Notes: generated by a model not told the origin, from the sequence alone. Positions 33,699 to 42,885 are shown, counted from the first letter of the stretch. The stretch is 64,000 nucleotides of DNA from Streptomyces celluloflavus (GCA_000720995.1 JOEL01000022.1:36303-100302); one strand, 5' to 3'. Numbers and translations are program-made.

Positions 33699-35975
33699 TC
33701 AGCGGCCTCCTTCACGAGTGCTGCCGGGCATCAGCAGCTGCTCCAGCGGCGCGTTGACGAGTTGCACGGCGAGCTGTGCCGGATGCAGGTCGGACAGCGA
33801 GTGCGCCTGCGCGAGCGGCTTGATCAAGCCATCGTCTCCTTCGAGGCGGAGGACGTCAGCGATGCCGCCTTCCTGCGGCGGGCGGAGATACTCGGAGAAC
33901 ACCGTGTCCGAGCCGGTGGGGGGATACTCGCCGGGCAACGTGGCGCCCAGCGGCGGGTCTTGGCCGGCCCTGAGCTGTCGGAGTCCGATCACCTCGCGTC
34001 CGGCGGAGTCGGTGTCGATGCCGAAGTGGATGCCCTCACTCGGTTCGCGGATGAGCACGTGGTCAGGGACGTCGTCATACAGGCACAGCAGAATGTCCGA
34101 GGCCACCGGCTCACGCCGGATCTCCGTCAGCTCCCGCGTCCCCTTCTTGGCGACGACGATCATGTCCGGCCACGCGGGCACCAGGTCCGAGCGCATCAGC
34201 AGCCCGGCCACCGGGTAGCCGGAGCGGTCCCCGGACCGCGTCGCGGTCCGCAGAGACCGGTCGCAGCGCTGGTCGAGGGAGGTGTGCACGGCCACGTCGC
34301 GAGCCCCGGCCAGCAGCGCGTCGAGCCACACCGGGTCGACGCGGAACAGGCGCAGCGACTCCTCGGGCAGCATCCGGAAGTCCGGCATCAGAGAGGAGAA
34401 CGGCACCGAGCGCAGGGTCCTGAGTTCGGTGAGCCGGTCGGCCAGTGCCCCGGCCCGGTGGCTCGCGACCGACAGCAGTGCCGCGGCCCGGGAGTCGTCG
34501 TCGAGCGAGGCGCGGGCGTCGGCCCGGCTCAGCCGGGCGAGCGGAACGGGCCCGGGCACCGCCTCCTGTGGAAGCTGCGGCGCGCCGAGCGCGTCGGTCA
34601 GCGTCCGGCCGCCGCGGTTCGCGGCCAGGCGGGCCAGGGCACTGAGACCGAACCGGGTCCCGTCGGCCGACGAGACGTCGACCGCGGAGCGCACCGGGTC
34701 GTTCGCCACGGCCATCATCCGCACCGCCGTGTTCGCCAGCTCCCGCCGCGCCCGCGTCACCTCCTTCCCGTAGGACGGGTCGGCCAGCGCCACGGTCCGG
34801 CCGAGCGTCCAGGCGGCGGCATAGGAGACGTCGAAGACGCCATAGGTACGGTCGTAGACGAGAGCGAAGTCGGCGGTGGTGTGCGCGCTGGAGGTGTCCA
34901 ACGCCGGGATCTCCTGCGCCGTCAACGGCGTGAAGGGCCCGCGATACCACGCGTAGGTGTGCTCGCCGGTGATCGGCCGGTGCGGCACCGGCACGTACCC
35001 CAGGTGCAGCCGCTCCAGCGCGTACGCCTCCGCCGCGCTCGGCGAGCCGGGGGCGTTCGCCGGACGCGGCATCCGCAGTGCCAGGTTCTCCGCATCGGTG
35101 TTGCCCGGCGCCACGAGGTTCGCCAGGATCCCGGGCGCGTCGAACGCCGCCGCCGGATCGTTCCGGAACGACCACGACCACAGTGACACCAGCCGGACAC
35201 GTTCGACCTTTGGCGGCAGCTCGCCGTCCAGATGCTTGTCGAAGCCCTCCAACGACACCAGATGGACCGCGTAGTCGCCTTCGCCGCGCGGGAACCGGTT
35301 GGCGGTGACCACGCTGAATGTTCCCTTGATCAGGATCTCGCCGTCCGCCATCAGCTTCGGCTCGTCGACGTCGCGGACGTGCGCCAGGTAGTAGAGCTCT
35401 TGCCTGTGCGGCGCAACGGCCGTGAACACCGGCGCCGGGACGTCGATGGTCCGGCAGTTGCCCGCCGGCGCGGGCTCGTCGAGACCGGTCAGCGCCGGAC
35501 CGAGCACCGTCTCATCGTCCTCGGCGAGCAGTTCCTCCACCGTCCGCTCCGTCGTCAGGGCCAAGCCCTCGGGGTCGTCGGGCAGTTCCCCGGCCCTGAA
35601 CAGCATCAACGCCAGCCACGGCGCGCGCCGCTCCGCCCGTGACCACTTCGGCTCCCGCTCCCACGGCAGGTACGCGCGGGTGAGGGTGATGTGCGGCAGC
35701 ACGAGCCCGAAGTCGCCGTCCGCACCGCGCGCCGGATAGACCGCCTGCACGGTCGCGCCATCGAGCATGAACTGCGGCGCGCGGATCTCGAACTCTTCGG
35801 TGGCGTGGGGCAGCGGATCGCTGCTGTCGACCGGGGTCGTGCCCTCCATGAGGGTGTGTTCGACCTCGATCGTGTACTTCCCGGCGGTCGCGGCCGGGCT
35901 CATGTGGTCGATGAAGGTGACGTCCAGCAGCTCTTGTGAGGCGCGGGTGCCGGCGGTGAAGGGTCGGGTGGCCAC
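33699..35975 (-). CDS. Unknown 758-residue protein, giant operon
   Basis: A 758-residue protein of unknown family, starting MATRPFTAGTRASQELLDVT. It has ITLTRAYLPWEREPKWSRAE, APWLALMLFRAGELPDD and ETHTYAWYRGPFTPL-like segments, all suggesting a folded cytoplasmic protein. No secretion signal or transmembrane helix is seen. The GTG start at 35975 is 4 nt after the DUF6603 stop, and its own stop is 1 nt from the next start, so the four proteins are made together. It could be a partner or shell component for the DUF6603 protein; this is inference. Confidence 0.75.
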   Translation of the reverse strand: MATRPFTAGTRASQELLDVTFIDHMSPAATAGKYTIEVEHTLMEGTTPVDSSDPLPHATEEFEIRAPQFMLDGATVQAVYPARGADGDFGLVLPHITLTRAYLPWEREPKWSRAERRAPWLALMLFRAGELPDDPEGLALTTERTVEELLAEDDETVLGPALTGLDEPAPAGNCRTIDVPAPVFTAVAPHRQELYYLAHVRDVDEPKLMADGEILIKGTFSVVTANRFPRGEGDYAVHLVSLEGFDKHLDGELPPKVERVRLVSLWSWSFRNDPAAAFDAPGILANLVAPGNTDAENLALRMPRPANAPGSPSAAEAYALERLHLGYVPVPHRPITGEHTYAWYRGPFTPLTAQEIPALDTSSAHTTADFALVYDRTYGVFDVSYAAAWTLGRTVALADPSYGKEVTRARRELANTAVRMMAVANDPVRSAVDVSSADGTRFGLSALARLAANRGGRTLTDALGAPQLPQEAVPGPVPLARLSRADARASLDDDSRAAALLSVASHRAGALADRLTELRTLRSVPFSSLMPDFRMLPEESLRLFRVDPVWLDALLAGARDVAVHTSLDQRCDRSLRTATRSGDRSGYPVAGLLMRSDLVPAWPDMIVVAKKGTRELTEIRREPVASDILLCLYDDVPDHVLIREPSEGIHFGIDTDSAGREVIGLRQLRAGQDPPLGATLPGEYPPTGSDTVFSEYLRPPQEGGIADVLRLEGDDGLIKPLAQAHSLSDLHPAQLAVQLVNAPLEQLLMPGSTREGGR

Positions 35976-35979
35976 GGTG

Positions 35980-38900
35980 TCAGCTCGCCATCGTCGTCGG
36001 GAGCACCAGCGGTGCGTCGGTCAGGGTGGTCTGCGCGCGGGCCGCGTACGTGTCGAGCGCGCCGTCGGCCTGCGCGTAACCCCAGCGCCCCAACGCGTCG
36101 TGGACGGCTGTCCGTCTGGCCGTCACGCCGCTCGTGGCCAGGGTGTCGGCGATCAGACGCGGGCTGGCCGGGTCGGCGGCGGGGACCGGCCCGGTGGGGG
36201 CCGCCTCGCGCAGCGGCATCCGGCCTTCCGGCAGCGCCTCCACGCCGAGCGCCTCGGTGCTGATCGGCCCGATCTCGTCCCCGGCCGAGGGATCGGGGAC
36301 CTCGATGCGCAGGCCGACGAGGTGGCCGGGGAGCAGGCCCTCGTCCAAGCCCGGCTCGCCCGGCGCGCCCCACAGCGCACTCGGCACGTCACGCCTGATC
36401 TGGGTGATCGTCCAGCCGTACTGCTGCCAGGAGAACTCGCTGTCGTTGCGTTTGATGGTGACCCGGTGTTCGGAGGTCAGGTCCCGCTTTCCCATGGGGC
36501 GGATGTCGACGGTTTCGCCGTCTTCACCGAACGAGACGTTGTTGACGTAGGTCTGCGACGCGGGCAGCGCCGAGGTGGTCTCCACGATGAACCCGGCGGC
36601 GGTGATGGCGGTCGGCGCGTGCGCGGTGGTGCGGGCCGCGAGCTCGGCGGGGTCGAGGTCCGGCAGCAGCCCGGCGAGCGGGGTGATGGCCAGCGGATCG
36701 GGCAGCTGTTGGCGGAACTCCCGCCAGTCCTGCGGCGGCAGCGCGGGCCGGGAGGCTCCGAACCCGAAGCTGAAGCTGACGAACCAGACCTTGACGCCGG
36801 CCCGGCCGCCCAGCGGCGGGGTCCACAGGTCGATGCCCACGCCCACTTCGATGGAGACCCGGACCTTCACGAACCAGACCTTGATCGTGAAGGCGACGCC
36901 GATGCGGACGCCGACGTTCACTTCCAGGTAGAAGGGGTTCCACTGGATCAGGGCGTCGACATACGCGGTGAACCAGGCGGACAGCAAGCCCTTCTCATAG
37001 CGGGCCTCCAAGCGGCCACCGGCCATGATCGCATTCGGGGTGAGCGCGGTGTACACCTGAGAACTGACACGGATGTTGTTGTCCGGCGACCAGATGAAGC
37101 CCATGCGGGCCGGCTGCGGATAGTGCGCGGGGACCTTGTAGGAAGGGTGGTACCCGCCGGCGGTGATGGCGAAATCACCCCGGCTCGGACCGCCGGTCCA
37201 GACGTAGACGGCGATGCCGCCGGTCAGACGCGCGGACTCGTGGAAGAGGAACGAGCCGTCGGCGACGGCGATATCCATCGACAGCAGACCCTCGCGGCCC
37301 TCGTAGCCGAGCCGGAGGTCGATGTTGAGCCGGGCCTGGACCTTGCGGCCTGGCCGGGCGTTCTTGGGGAACGTCACCGTGGTGCGGCCCAGCAGCATCA
37401 CGGCCAGCTCGTTGCCGAACGCGACCACGGCCAGGGCACGGGACTGGATGAACTTGAACGAGGTGAACTGGACGCCGACCGCGCCCCAGTAGCTGCCGGA
37501 CACCGGCCGCACCCACGCATCCGGGCCCATCAGCAGCTCCAGGATCTCCTGCGGCGACGGCGACCCGGAGCCGGTCAGGCGTCGGACGAGCGGGAACTCT
37601 CCGACCTCGTCGACCGCCGGCAGCCGCACGTCACTGTTGACACCGAAGCCGCCGGACAGCCCGGTGACGGTGAACGCCGGCGGTCCGAACAGGGCCACGT
37701 CGCCGACACCGCCGGCCTCGCCGAACAGGAAGACCGAGGACCAGCCGTCACGGCTGCGGGCGTAGGTGCCCAGCGCAGCCATGGCGAAGAACGTCCCCTC
37801 GACCGCGGCCGAGCCACCGAGCAGCACGGCAAAGCCGGGGTCGGGCCGGTTCTCGAACGCGCCGGCGATGCTGAGCGGTGGCTTGTCCATGCGCAGGGCC
37901 GCTCCGGACAGCACCGGCCGGGCCTCGGGCGCGGCGAAGTCGGCGTCGACGGCGATGCCCAGGCCCAGCAAGGCGAACTCGACCGGGCCGACCCGGAGGG
38001 TCGCGTCGAAGGCGAGGAAAACACGCTGATCGGTGTAGCCGACGGCGATCCGCTTCAGGCGCAGTGGGCCGATGGCGAGATCGAGGTCGCGGCCGGCGTC
38101 GAACGACTGGGTCCGTCGGGCGGGGAGGTTGCCGCCGCCCCGGCGGTTCCAGATCTCCAGGACCAGGGGCGGCTGCTCGTCCCCGCCGAAGGTATAGGCA
38201 AGGGTCAAGCAGAGCCCTGCGATGGGGGCTTGCTCAGGGAAAGCGGGCATCACGGCGGAAACTACGCCGTCCGGGGCCACCGGGACCGGGGCTTCCAGGC
38301 CGGTCGGGAACGCCACCGTGTCGACCCGCCCGTATGCCGCCGCGCTGAACTCGCCCACTTCCGCCAGCAGTTGGTTCGCCGCTACGGCGACTGCTCCGTC
38401 CCAGCCCGCCGAGGTGAGTGCGAATCCGACGCCTTCCATCGCCACGTCGCGGTCCGCCGGGATCAGGTCCCCGACCATCGGCAGCTGCGTGGCCGCGGCG
38501 CGGAGCCCCAACCGGGCCGCCACGCCGAACGCACGGTCCACCGACGCGAACGCCCACGACGTGAATCCGGCCGCCGCCGCGAGTGCCGCTCGCCGGGCAC
38601 CGGGCTCGTACCACAGCGTCAGGGAGTCCAGCCGGGGCAGCAGCGCGGCCGGAGTGCCGGCCGGGCCGCTGAGCCCCAGTGCCGACAGCAGGTCCAGGCC
38701 CTCGACCGGCTCGTTGCCGGCGTCCCACCGCGCCGCCAGCCACTTCCCGGCCTCGTCCCGCGCAGCCTGCACGGTGAAGCTCATCGTCCGGGTCGGCAGC
38801 GTCAGCTCCAGCGTCCCGGAGACGGCCGTCTCGCCGCTGCTCAAGGCGATCCGCAGCTCCAGTGCCGCACTCTTCTCGCCCAGGACGACGGTGCTGTGCA

Positions 38901-40278
38901 GCACCACGGTGACGTTCGCCTGGTCATCGAACTCGACGAGCAGCTCTTCGATGGCCAGGTCCGCGACGAACGCCGGTGGGGCGATCCCCACTGCGGCGAA
39001 CACGTCCGCGGGCCGGATGCCGGATCCCTGAGCCTGGAACGACCAGCCGACGCCCGTCCAGGCTCCGGTGACGTCCAGTGTTCCCGTATCGCCGATCCGC
39101 CACTGCGCGCTCACCTCGCCCGCGGTCTCGCCGCCGAAGTTCGAGACGGTCAGCGTCACACCGGTCAGCTCGATCCGGTCACCGCCGACGCGCCAGGCGT
39201 TCCGCAACGTGGCGGAAAAGCTGTAGCCGCGGGCCGGCGACGGGTTCAGGTCGCCTTCAACTGTCAGCGCGCTGACCATCGCGTCGGCGGGGACACCCAT
39301 CCCCGGCGGCAGCGAGGCGGTCAGCGCGGCCAGCGGGAAAGGCTCGGTGAGCGTCCCGCTCAGAGCCTTGCCCGGGTAGCCGACGTGCACCTCCACGAGC
39401 ACGTCGGCCCCCAGCCGCACCCGCCCACCGACACCGACCACCAGCACCGGGGACCCGCTCAGCGGATTCTCGACCTGGAACTGCGCAGCCAGGTCCTCGA
39501 TCCTCAGCACGCCGGGGATCGCATCCCACTCGGTCCCGAGCGAGACCGTCATGCTCGCGTCCAGCCAGTCGTACTCCACGGCTTGCCCACGCGAGTACCG
39601 CGCGGTCTGCCGCGGTACGAACGCGATTGCCAGCCCGGTCAAGGCGAGCGCGACGGCACCGGGCACATCCGGCGGCAGCTGGAAGTCACCGGGCCGCAGG
39701 TTCGCGAAGTCCAGCAGGTCGTCCAGGCTCTCCAGCGGCACGTCAGGGAACGTGCCGGTGACGAACCACTGCCGGCCCGAGCCCAGCGGCACGTATCCCC
39801 ACACGTAGGGCTTCGGATCGGCCCCGGAGTCCGGGAAGTTCAGGTCCACCCCGAACCCGAGCCGGCCCTGCGCCCCGCCGCCGGCTTTCGGCTCGGCCCC
39901 GAACACCACATGCAGTGCGCCGAGCCCGACGCGTTCCAGAGCGGCCGGGATCTCCTTCACCTCGTCCGGCAGCCCCTCGCCCTCGGGTAGCCGAACGTCC
40001 ACCCGCACTCCGGCAACGTACGCCCACGCTTCGTCCGGCAGGAAGCACACGGTGGCTGCGGAGGTCACCCGCGAGGCCAGCCGGATCGTGCCGGCCACGG
40101 ACAGCCGTTCCACGTCCGCGGCGACGTCGCTGACGAGGTCGATCACACCGTCCGGAAGGAAGCGCCGGAAGAGATCGAGGACGTCCGGGATGCCGAGGTC
40201 GACCGGCCCGACCTGGAATGAGCCCTCGCCCTGGGCGATCTCCAGGGCCTTGCGAAGATCGCTGACGGAAAGCGGCAT
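35980..40278 (-). CDS. DUF6603-domain giant protein
   Basis: A 1432-residue protein heading the operon. Around residues 1000-1140 it shows the hallmark of DUF6603: LTGGIAVYVWTGG, GDFAITAGGYHPSYKVPAHY, YTALTPNAIMAGGRLEARYE and AWFTAYVDALIQWNPFYLEV. DUF6603 proteins occur in bacteria and fungi and have no established function. Most of the chain consists of repeated amphipathic beta strands (VGPVEFALLGLGIAVDADF, AMAALGTYARSRDGWSSVFL), which could form a long beta-sheet groove or barrel. No signal peptide is visible. The start is the ATG at 40278. Confidence 0.8.
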   Translation of the reverse strand: MPLSVSDLRKALEIAQGEGSFQVGPVDLGIPDVLDLFRRFLPDGVIDLVSDVAADVERLSVAGTIRLASRVTSAATVCFLPDEAWAYVAGVRVDVRLPEGEGLPDEVKEIPAALERVGLGALHVVFGAEPKAGGGAQGRLGFGVDLNFPDSGADPKPYVWGYVPLGSGRQWFVTGTFPDVPLESLDDLLDFANLRPGDFQLPPDVPGAVALALTGLAIAFVPRQTARYSRGQAVEYDWLDASMTVSLGTEWDAIPGVLRIEDLAAQFQVENPLSGSPVLVVGVGGRVRLGADVLVEVHVGYPGKALSGTLTEPFPLAALTASLPPGMGVPADAMVSALTVEGDLNPSPARGYSFSATLRNAWRVGGDRIELTGVTLTVSNFGGETAGEVSAQWRIGDTGTLDVTGAWTGVGWSFQAQGSGIRPADVFAAVGIAPPAFVADLAIEELLVEFDDQANVTVVLHSTVVLGEKSAALELRIALSSGETAVSGTLELTLPTRTMSFTVQAARDEAGKWLAARWDAGNEPVEGLDLLSALGLSGPAGTPAALLPRLDSLTLWYEPGARRAALAAAAGFTSWAFASVDRAFGVAARLGLRAAATQLPMVGDLIPADRDVAMEGVGFALTSAGWDGAVAVAANQLLAEVGEFSAAAYGRVDTVAFPTGLEAPVPVAPDGVVSAVMPAFPEQAPIAGLCLTLAYTFGGDEQPPLVLEIWNRRGGGNLPARRTQSFDAGRDLDLAIGPLRLKRIAVGYTDQRVFLAFDATLRVGPVEFALLGLGIAVDADFAAPEARPVLSGAALRMDKPPLSIAGAFENRPDPGFAVLLGGSAAVEGTFFAMAALGTYARSRDGWSSVFLFGEAGGVGDVALFGPPAFTVTGLSGGFGVNSDVRLPAVDEVGEFPLVRRLTGSGSPSPQEILELLMGPDAWVRPVSGSYWGAVGVQFTSFKFIQSRALAVVAFGNELAVMLLGRTTVTFPKNARPGRKVQARLNIDLRLGYEGREGLLSMDIAVADGSFLFHESARLTGGIAVYVWTGGPSRGDFAITAGGYHPSYKVPAHYPQPARMGFIWSPDNNIRVSSQVYTALTPNAIMAGGRLEARYEKGLLSAWFTAYVDALIQWNPFYLEVNVGVRIGVAFTIKVWFVKVRVSIEVGVGIDLWTPPLGGRAGVKVWFVSFSFGFGASRPALPPQDWREFRQQLPDPLAITPLAGLLPDLDPAELAARTTAHAPTAITAAGFIVETTSALPASQTYVNNVSFGEDGETVDIRPMGKRDLTSEHRVTIKRNDSEFSWQQYGWTITQIRRDVPSALWGAPGEPGLDEGLLPGHLVGLRIEVPDPSAGDEIGPISTEALGVEALPEGRMPLREAAPTGPVPAADPASPRLIADTLATSGVTARRTAVHDALGRWGYAQADGALDTYAARAQTTLTDAPLVLPTTMAS

Positions 40279-40584
40279 GACTGCATCAATCCCTTGTCAT
40301 GGCAGATAGCAGGGATCACCGTGGAGTGATGGAGTGTGATCGAAAGATGACCGTGCGATCCTGGAACCTAGCGCCGCTCTTTCGATGAGAGGGCGCCAAT
40401 CTCCCAGCATGGCGCAAAAGCGTCGTTGGCGGTCTGTAGCGCGAGATATCACGCGCGTCCACCGGGTCGACGGCCGAGCGGGTCCCTCTATGAGAGCTGC
40501 GATTCTCCCCGCATGACCGGCAGGGGCCTATCTTCGCTGAGCTGTACAAACTCTCCCAGGACCGGTGGGAAATCCGGCTACGGT
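40279..40584. other. Upstream region of giant operon
   Basis: No gene. ATCCCT (40289-40294) and AGGGAT (40311-40316) form a small inverted repeat close to the operon start and may be regulatory. I see no clear promoter hexamers. The stretch ends at the shared hairpin element. Confidence 0.3.
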
Positions 40585-40640
40585 GATCGAACTGTCGGCC
40601 CTGGCGCTGCCTTTCCCTGTGGGACGGCGCCGGGGCCGAT
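40585..40640. repeat. Shared hairpin element, copy 2
   Basis: GATCGAACTGTCGG (40585-40598) followed by a hairpin in which TCGGCCCTGGCGCTGCC (40595-40611) pairs, with wobbles, to GGGACGGCGCCGGGGCCGA (40621-40639). Same lead sequence, spacing and orientation as 19347-19400. It again follows a Tn3-type transposase 3' end. Confidence 0.6.
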
Positions 40641-40656
40641 ATGGCATCCGGGGCTT

Positions 40657-41240
40657 TCACTCGTCCCCGTCGTCATCGTCATCGAGCTCGGCGGTGGCCG
40701 GGTCGCGCAGCGGGCGCAGGTTCCGGCGCGAGGTGGAGGGGGCGAAGCTGTAGCGGCCCAGGACGTTGAGGCTCTTGAACTTCAACGGGGAGAGGCGGGT
40801 GACATCCTCATCGCTGATCTCGTGGCCCTCGGCACGCAGCTGGGCGACCGCGGCGTCGAGTACTTCGTCGTCCAGAGCGCAACTGCGTTCAAAACCAGCC
40901 CGAACGACCCGAGTTGATCTTCCATGCCATCCCGGTATGCCAGGTGGATCGTGCCGTGCTTGCCGTGGCAGATGTCCCGGGCAAGGGTGTGGCGGGGCTC
41001 CCGGACGCTGAGCTGCTTGCCCATCTGCCGCCGGTAGGTGTCATCGACCGGGTCGACGACCTGGAGCAGGTGCAGGGTCTTGGCGATGCGCCCGCATTCG
41101 GCGAACGCCTGCCCCAACGGGGCCGGCTTGCCCGCGCGGCCGAACATCCGCAGCAGGTCCCGGTCCTCACAACGGAGGGCCGCGTCACGCTGATCGACGG
41201 GCTGCTGGCCGCCGCCGTCCTCCTCGGCCTCCTCCTCAAC
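40657..41240 (-). pseudogene. Tn3-type transposase C-terminal remnant
   Basis: Reads LLRMFGRAGKPAPLGQAFAE, CGRIAKTLHLLQVVDPVDDT, YRRQMGKQLSVREPRHTLAR, GTIHLAYRDGMEDQLGSFGL and VLNAVALWTTKY. A frameshift follows, then GHEISDEDVTRLSPLKF, LNVLGRYSF and NLRPLRDP with stop at 40657. This is the C-terminal third of a Tn3-family transposase, including the region of the final catalytic Glu. The 5' part is lost near 41,200. Confidence 0.75.
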
Positions 41241-41337
41241 ACTGTCCTCGGCTGGTGGTGGGCCGACCCGGGGGCCGGCTACCCACTGGTCTGCTGCACA
41301 ATCCGCGAAGTACGGGAGATCTTCTCCTCCGAATATC

Positions 41338-41379
41338 GAACACCGAACACCGAACGCCGAACGCCGAACGCCGAACACC
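41338..41379. repeat. Six heptamer tandem repeats
   Basis: Six consecutive copies of CGAACAC/CGAACGC (41338-41379). Seven is not a multiple of three, so this is not coding periodicity. It sits just beyond the broken 5' end of the transposase remnant. Confidence 0.8.
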
Positions 41380-41565
41380 GACCGGCGGCCTGAACGTCGC
41401 GCTGACTCTCTTGCCCCTGGTGACAACTCCCTTAAAGGAAGGTCTTCCTTGGGTTCGGTTTTCCGAGGGTTCTTCGGCGGGAAATCGGGTGCCCAGTGAT
41501 GTCATAGGCTCCGGATTGAAGCTTCACTTTGTGGGGGATCTCGCGGATCGAAGAGTTGACTTACG

Positions 41566-41800
41566 GTGAGTGGTGGGGTTGGTCGGACGCGGTGCATGCG
41601 TTGGAGGCCGGGCGGTTCCTCTGAGCCGCCGACGACTGGGTTCGAGGTGGTGTACGTGGCCCTTGACGGGTCGGAGTTGCGACGCCCTTTGGCGGACCCG
41701 ATGGCGGTGCGGTTCGAGGACGTTGTGCCGGTACGGAGTTAGTCCCGTACCGGGGGCAGCGGAACCTGCCGGGCGTGTGGCGGTCCTCCACGTGTCACTT
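41566..41800 (+). pseudogene. TnsA-like endonuclease N-terminal remnant
   Basis: GTG at 41566 opens a frame with FEVVYVALDGSELRRPLADP and VRFEDVVPVRS then a stop. After a frameshift, YRGQRNLPGVWRSSTC follows. This matches the N terminus of TnsA-like transposase subunits found in Streptomyces (variable strand, then FPSYRGQRNFPG.W). The catalytic domain is gone. Region 41381-41565 shows only a small AAGGAAG/CTTCCTT hairpin. Confidence 0.42.
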
Positions 41801-41855
41801 TCTCCACCCTGGGCTGCCGCTTGCAGTCCCGCCACCGGGCGCACTGCGCATACGG

Positions 41856-41887
41856 CGAAGGCCCCGGCGGCGCCGCCGGGGCCTTCG
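41856..41887. terminator. 32-bp perfect palindrome terminator
   Basis: A fully self-complementary 32-bp sequence (arms CGAAGGCCCCGGCGGC / GCCGCCGGGGCCTTCG) with no loop bases. It lies between the TnsA-like remnant and the two small genes, and would stop read-through into them. Confidence 0.65.
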
Positions 41888-41986
41888 GACGTTATGCCGA
41901 GCGGCGCTTTCGGACGCCATTTGTCAGATCGGAATAGGTTTCACCGTTTCGACTGAAGGAGATTTCCCTGCCACCGCGGAAATGGG

Positions 41987-42286
41987 ATGCTCCTCTTCAT
42001 GGCAGTCACACACCGCTCAGGGCCCAGAGCAAGTCAGCAAGCGGGTAAGCCCGCCTTCTGGAACTTGTGGTACCCCGACCAGCCGGTCGTGCAGGCGAAC
42101 ACCTTCAACCGGTTCGAAGTCGCCCTCGTCAATTTCAGTGACAATGGCACCCGTATCGAAGTCTCCGAGCACAAGTCTGCGTTCAATCTCGACCGGTCCG
42201 ACGGGATTTCGCATTCGTGGGACGTGACGGTGCAGGTGACGGCGGGTGCGGCCGACTTTATCTTCAACTCAATCCAGGTCGACTAA
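41987..42286 (+). CDS. Unknown 99-residue beta-rich protein
   Basis: A small protein with NTFNRFEVALVNFSDNGTRI, ISHSWDVTVQVTAGAADFIF at its core and an Asp end; likely an immunoglobulin-like or sandwich fold. Start ATG at 41987 or the in-frame ATG at 41999; GAAGGAG lies somewhat far upstream (41955-41961). G+C content is clearly lower than its neighbours. It is followed after 16 nt by a second small gene, and the pair is insulated by terminators on both sides. No family recognised. Confidence 0.5.
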   Translation: MLLFMAVTHRSGPRASQQAGKPAFWNLWYPDQPVVQANTFNRFEVALVNFSDNGTRIEVSEHKSAFNLDRSDGISHSWDVTVQVTAGAADFIFNSIQVD

Positions 42287-42302
42287 TGAAAGGCTGGCGC
42301 TG

Positions 42303-42527
42303 ATGCGCGTCCACGTAGCCTACGAGCGGGACGGCAGTATCGTCGCGCTCGCGGAAATCGAAGAGAATCCGACCGGCGGTGTCGCCTGCCGGCCTCTCCC
42401 CGGAGACGGCCAGACCGTGGCCGAGGCAGACGTGCCCGGGGAATTCACCGACCTTCCCCTGTCCCAGCTGCTCAGTAGTCTCCGCGTGTCAGAGGGGTCG
42501 GAGGGCGTGCTGCTCATCGCCACATAG
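42303..42527 (+). CDS. Unknown 74-residue protein
   Basis: Second gene of the small pair: MRVHVAYERDGSIVALAEIE, then VPGEFTDLPLSQLLSSLRVS. GAAAGG precedes the ATG at 42303. Probably folded and cytoplasmic, unknown function. Like its partner, its codon use is less extreme in G+C than the chromosome. Confidence 0.5.
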   Translation: MRVHVAYERDGSIVALAEIEENPTGGVACRPLPGDGQTVAEADVPGEFTDLPLSQLLSSLRVSEGSEGVLLIAT

Positions 42528-42586
42528 TGCGTGAAAGGATGAACAGCCCCCGACCCGGTAACACTGTTGGGAAAGGGCGCTGATCT

Positions 42587-42619
42587 TGCGTCCCGCCGCT
42601 CTTTAGGTGGCGGGACGCA
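42587..42619 (+). terminator. Hairpin terminator after small gene pair
   Basis: TGCGTCCCGCC (42587-42597) pairs perfectly with GGCGGGACGCA (42609-42619), loop of 11 nt, followed by GTGTTTC. It is 60 nt downstream of the second small gene. Confidence 0.65.
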
Positions 42620-42782
42620 GTGTTTCAATGCGCGAAGTGTAGGGATGGCCTTGTGGGATTGGTCTTCGCGAGTTGGGTTGTCAGCTGCTCCACACGCGCG
42701 GGACACGGACGACGGCCGGTCAACGCGCTCACAGCGCGGCCTGAGGACTCATTGCGGCCCCATCCCGGGGTTGAATCGTGAC

Positions 42783-42885
42783 TTACTGGTCGATTCGGAA
42801 TGTGGTGCGCAGTCGTCTCAAGCCGATGATGGAGCAGGCGAGTTCGAGAAGTCCCTGGTGGAGGAATGCACGTATCTCGTAGCGG
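42783..42885 (-). pseudogene. IS5-type transposase C-terminal remnant
   Basis: The minus strand reads TRYEIRAFLHQGLLELACSI then IGLRRLRTTFRI and a stop at 42783. This is the C terminus of a Streptomyces IS5-group transposase (RYE.RAD.H.GLL.LACSIICLRRL). Only about 35 codons remain. 42620-42782 shows nothing recognisable. Confidence 0.6.

Noticed and set aside
33698-33715. GTG at 33715 as the start of the 1278-residue protein
   Set aside because: It lies within the GAAGGAGG ribosome-binding site; the ATG at 33697 has proper spacing and couples to the upstream stop.
31682-33757. A 691-codon plus-strand frame opposite the 1278-residue gene
   Set aside because: Composition is typical of a shadow frame (Arg/Gly/Val runs) with no start context or motifs.
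35767-39990. A 1407-codon open frame on the plus strand opposite the DUF6603 gene
   Set aside because: It is antisense to a well-supported gene and its protein is Gly/Arg/Asp-rich without domains. Long antisense frames are a by-product of G+C bias at third positions.
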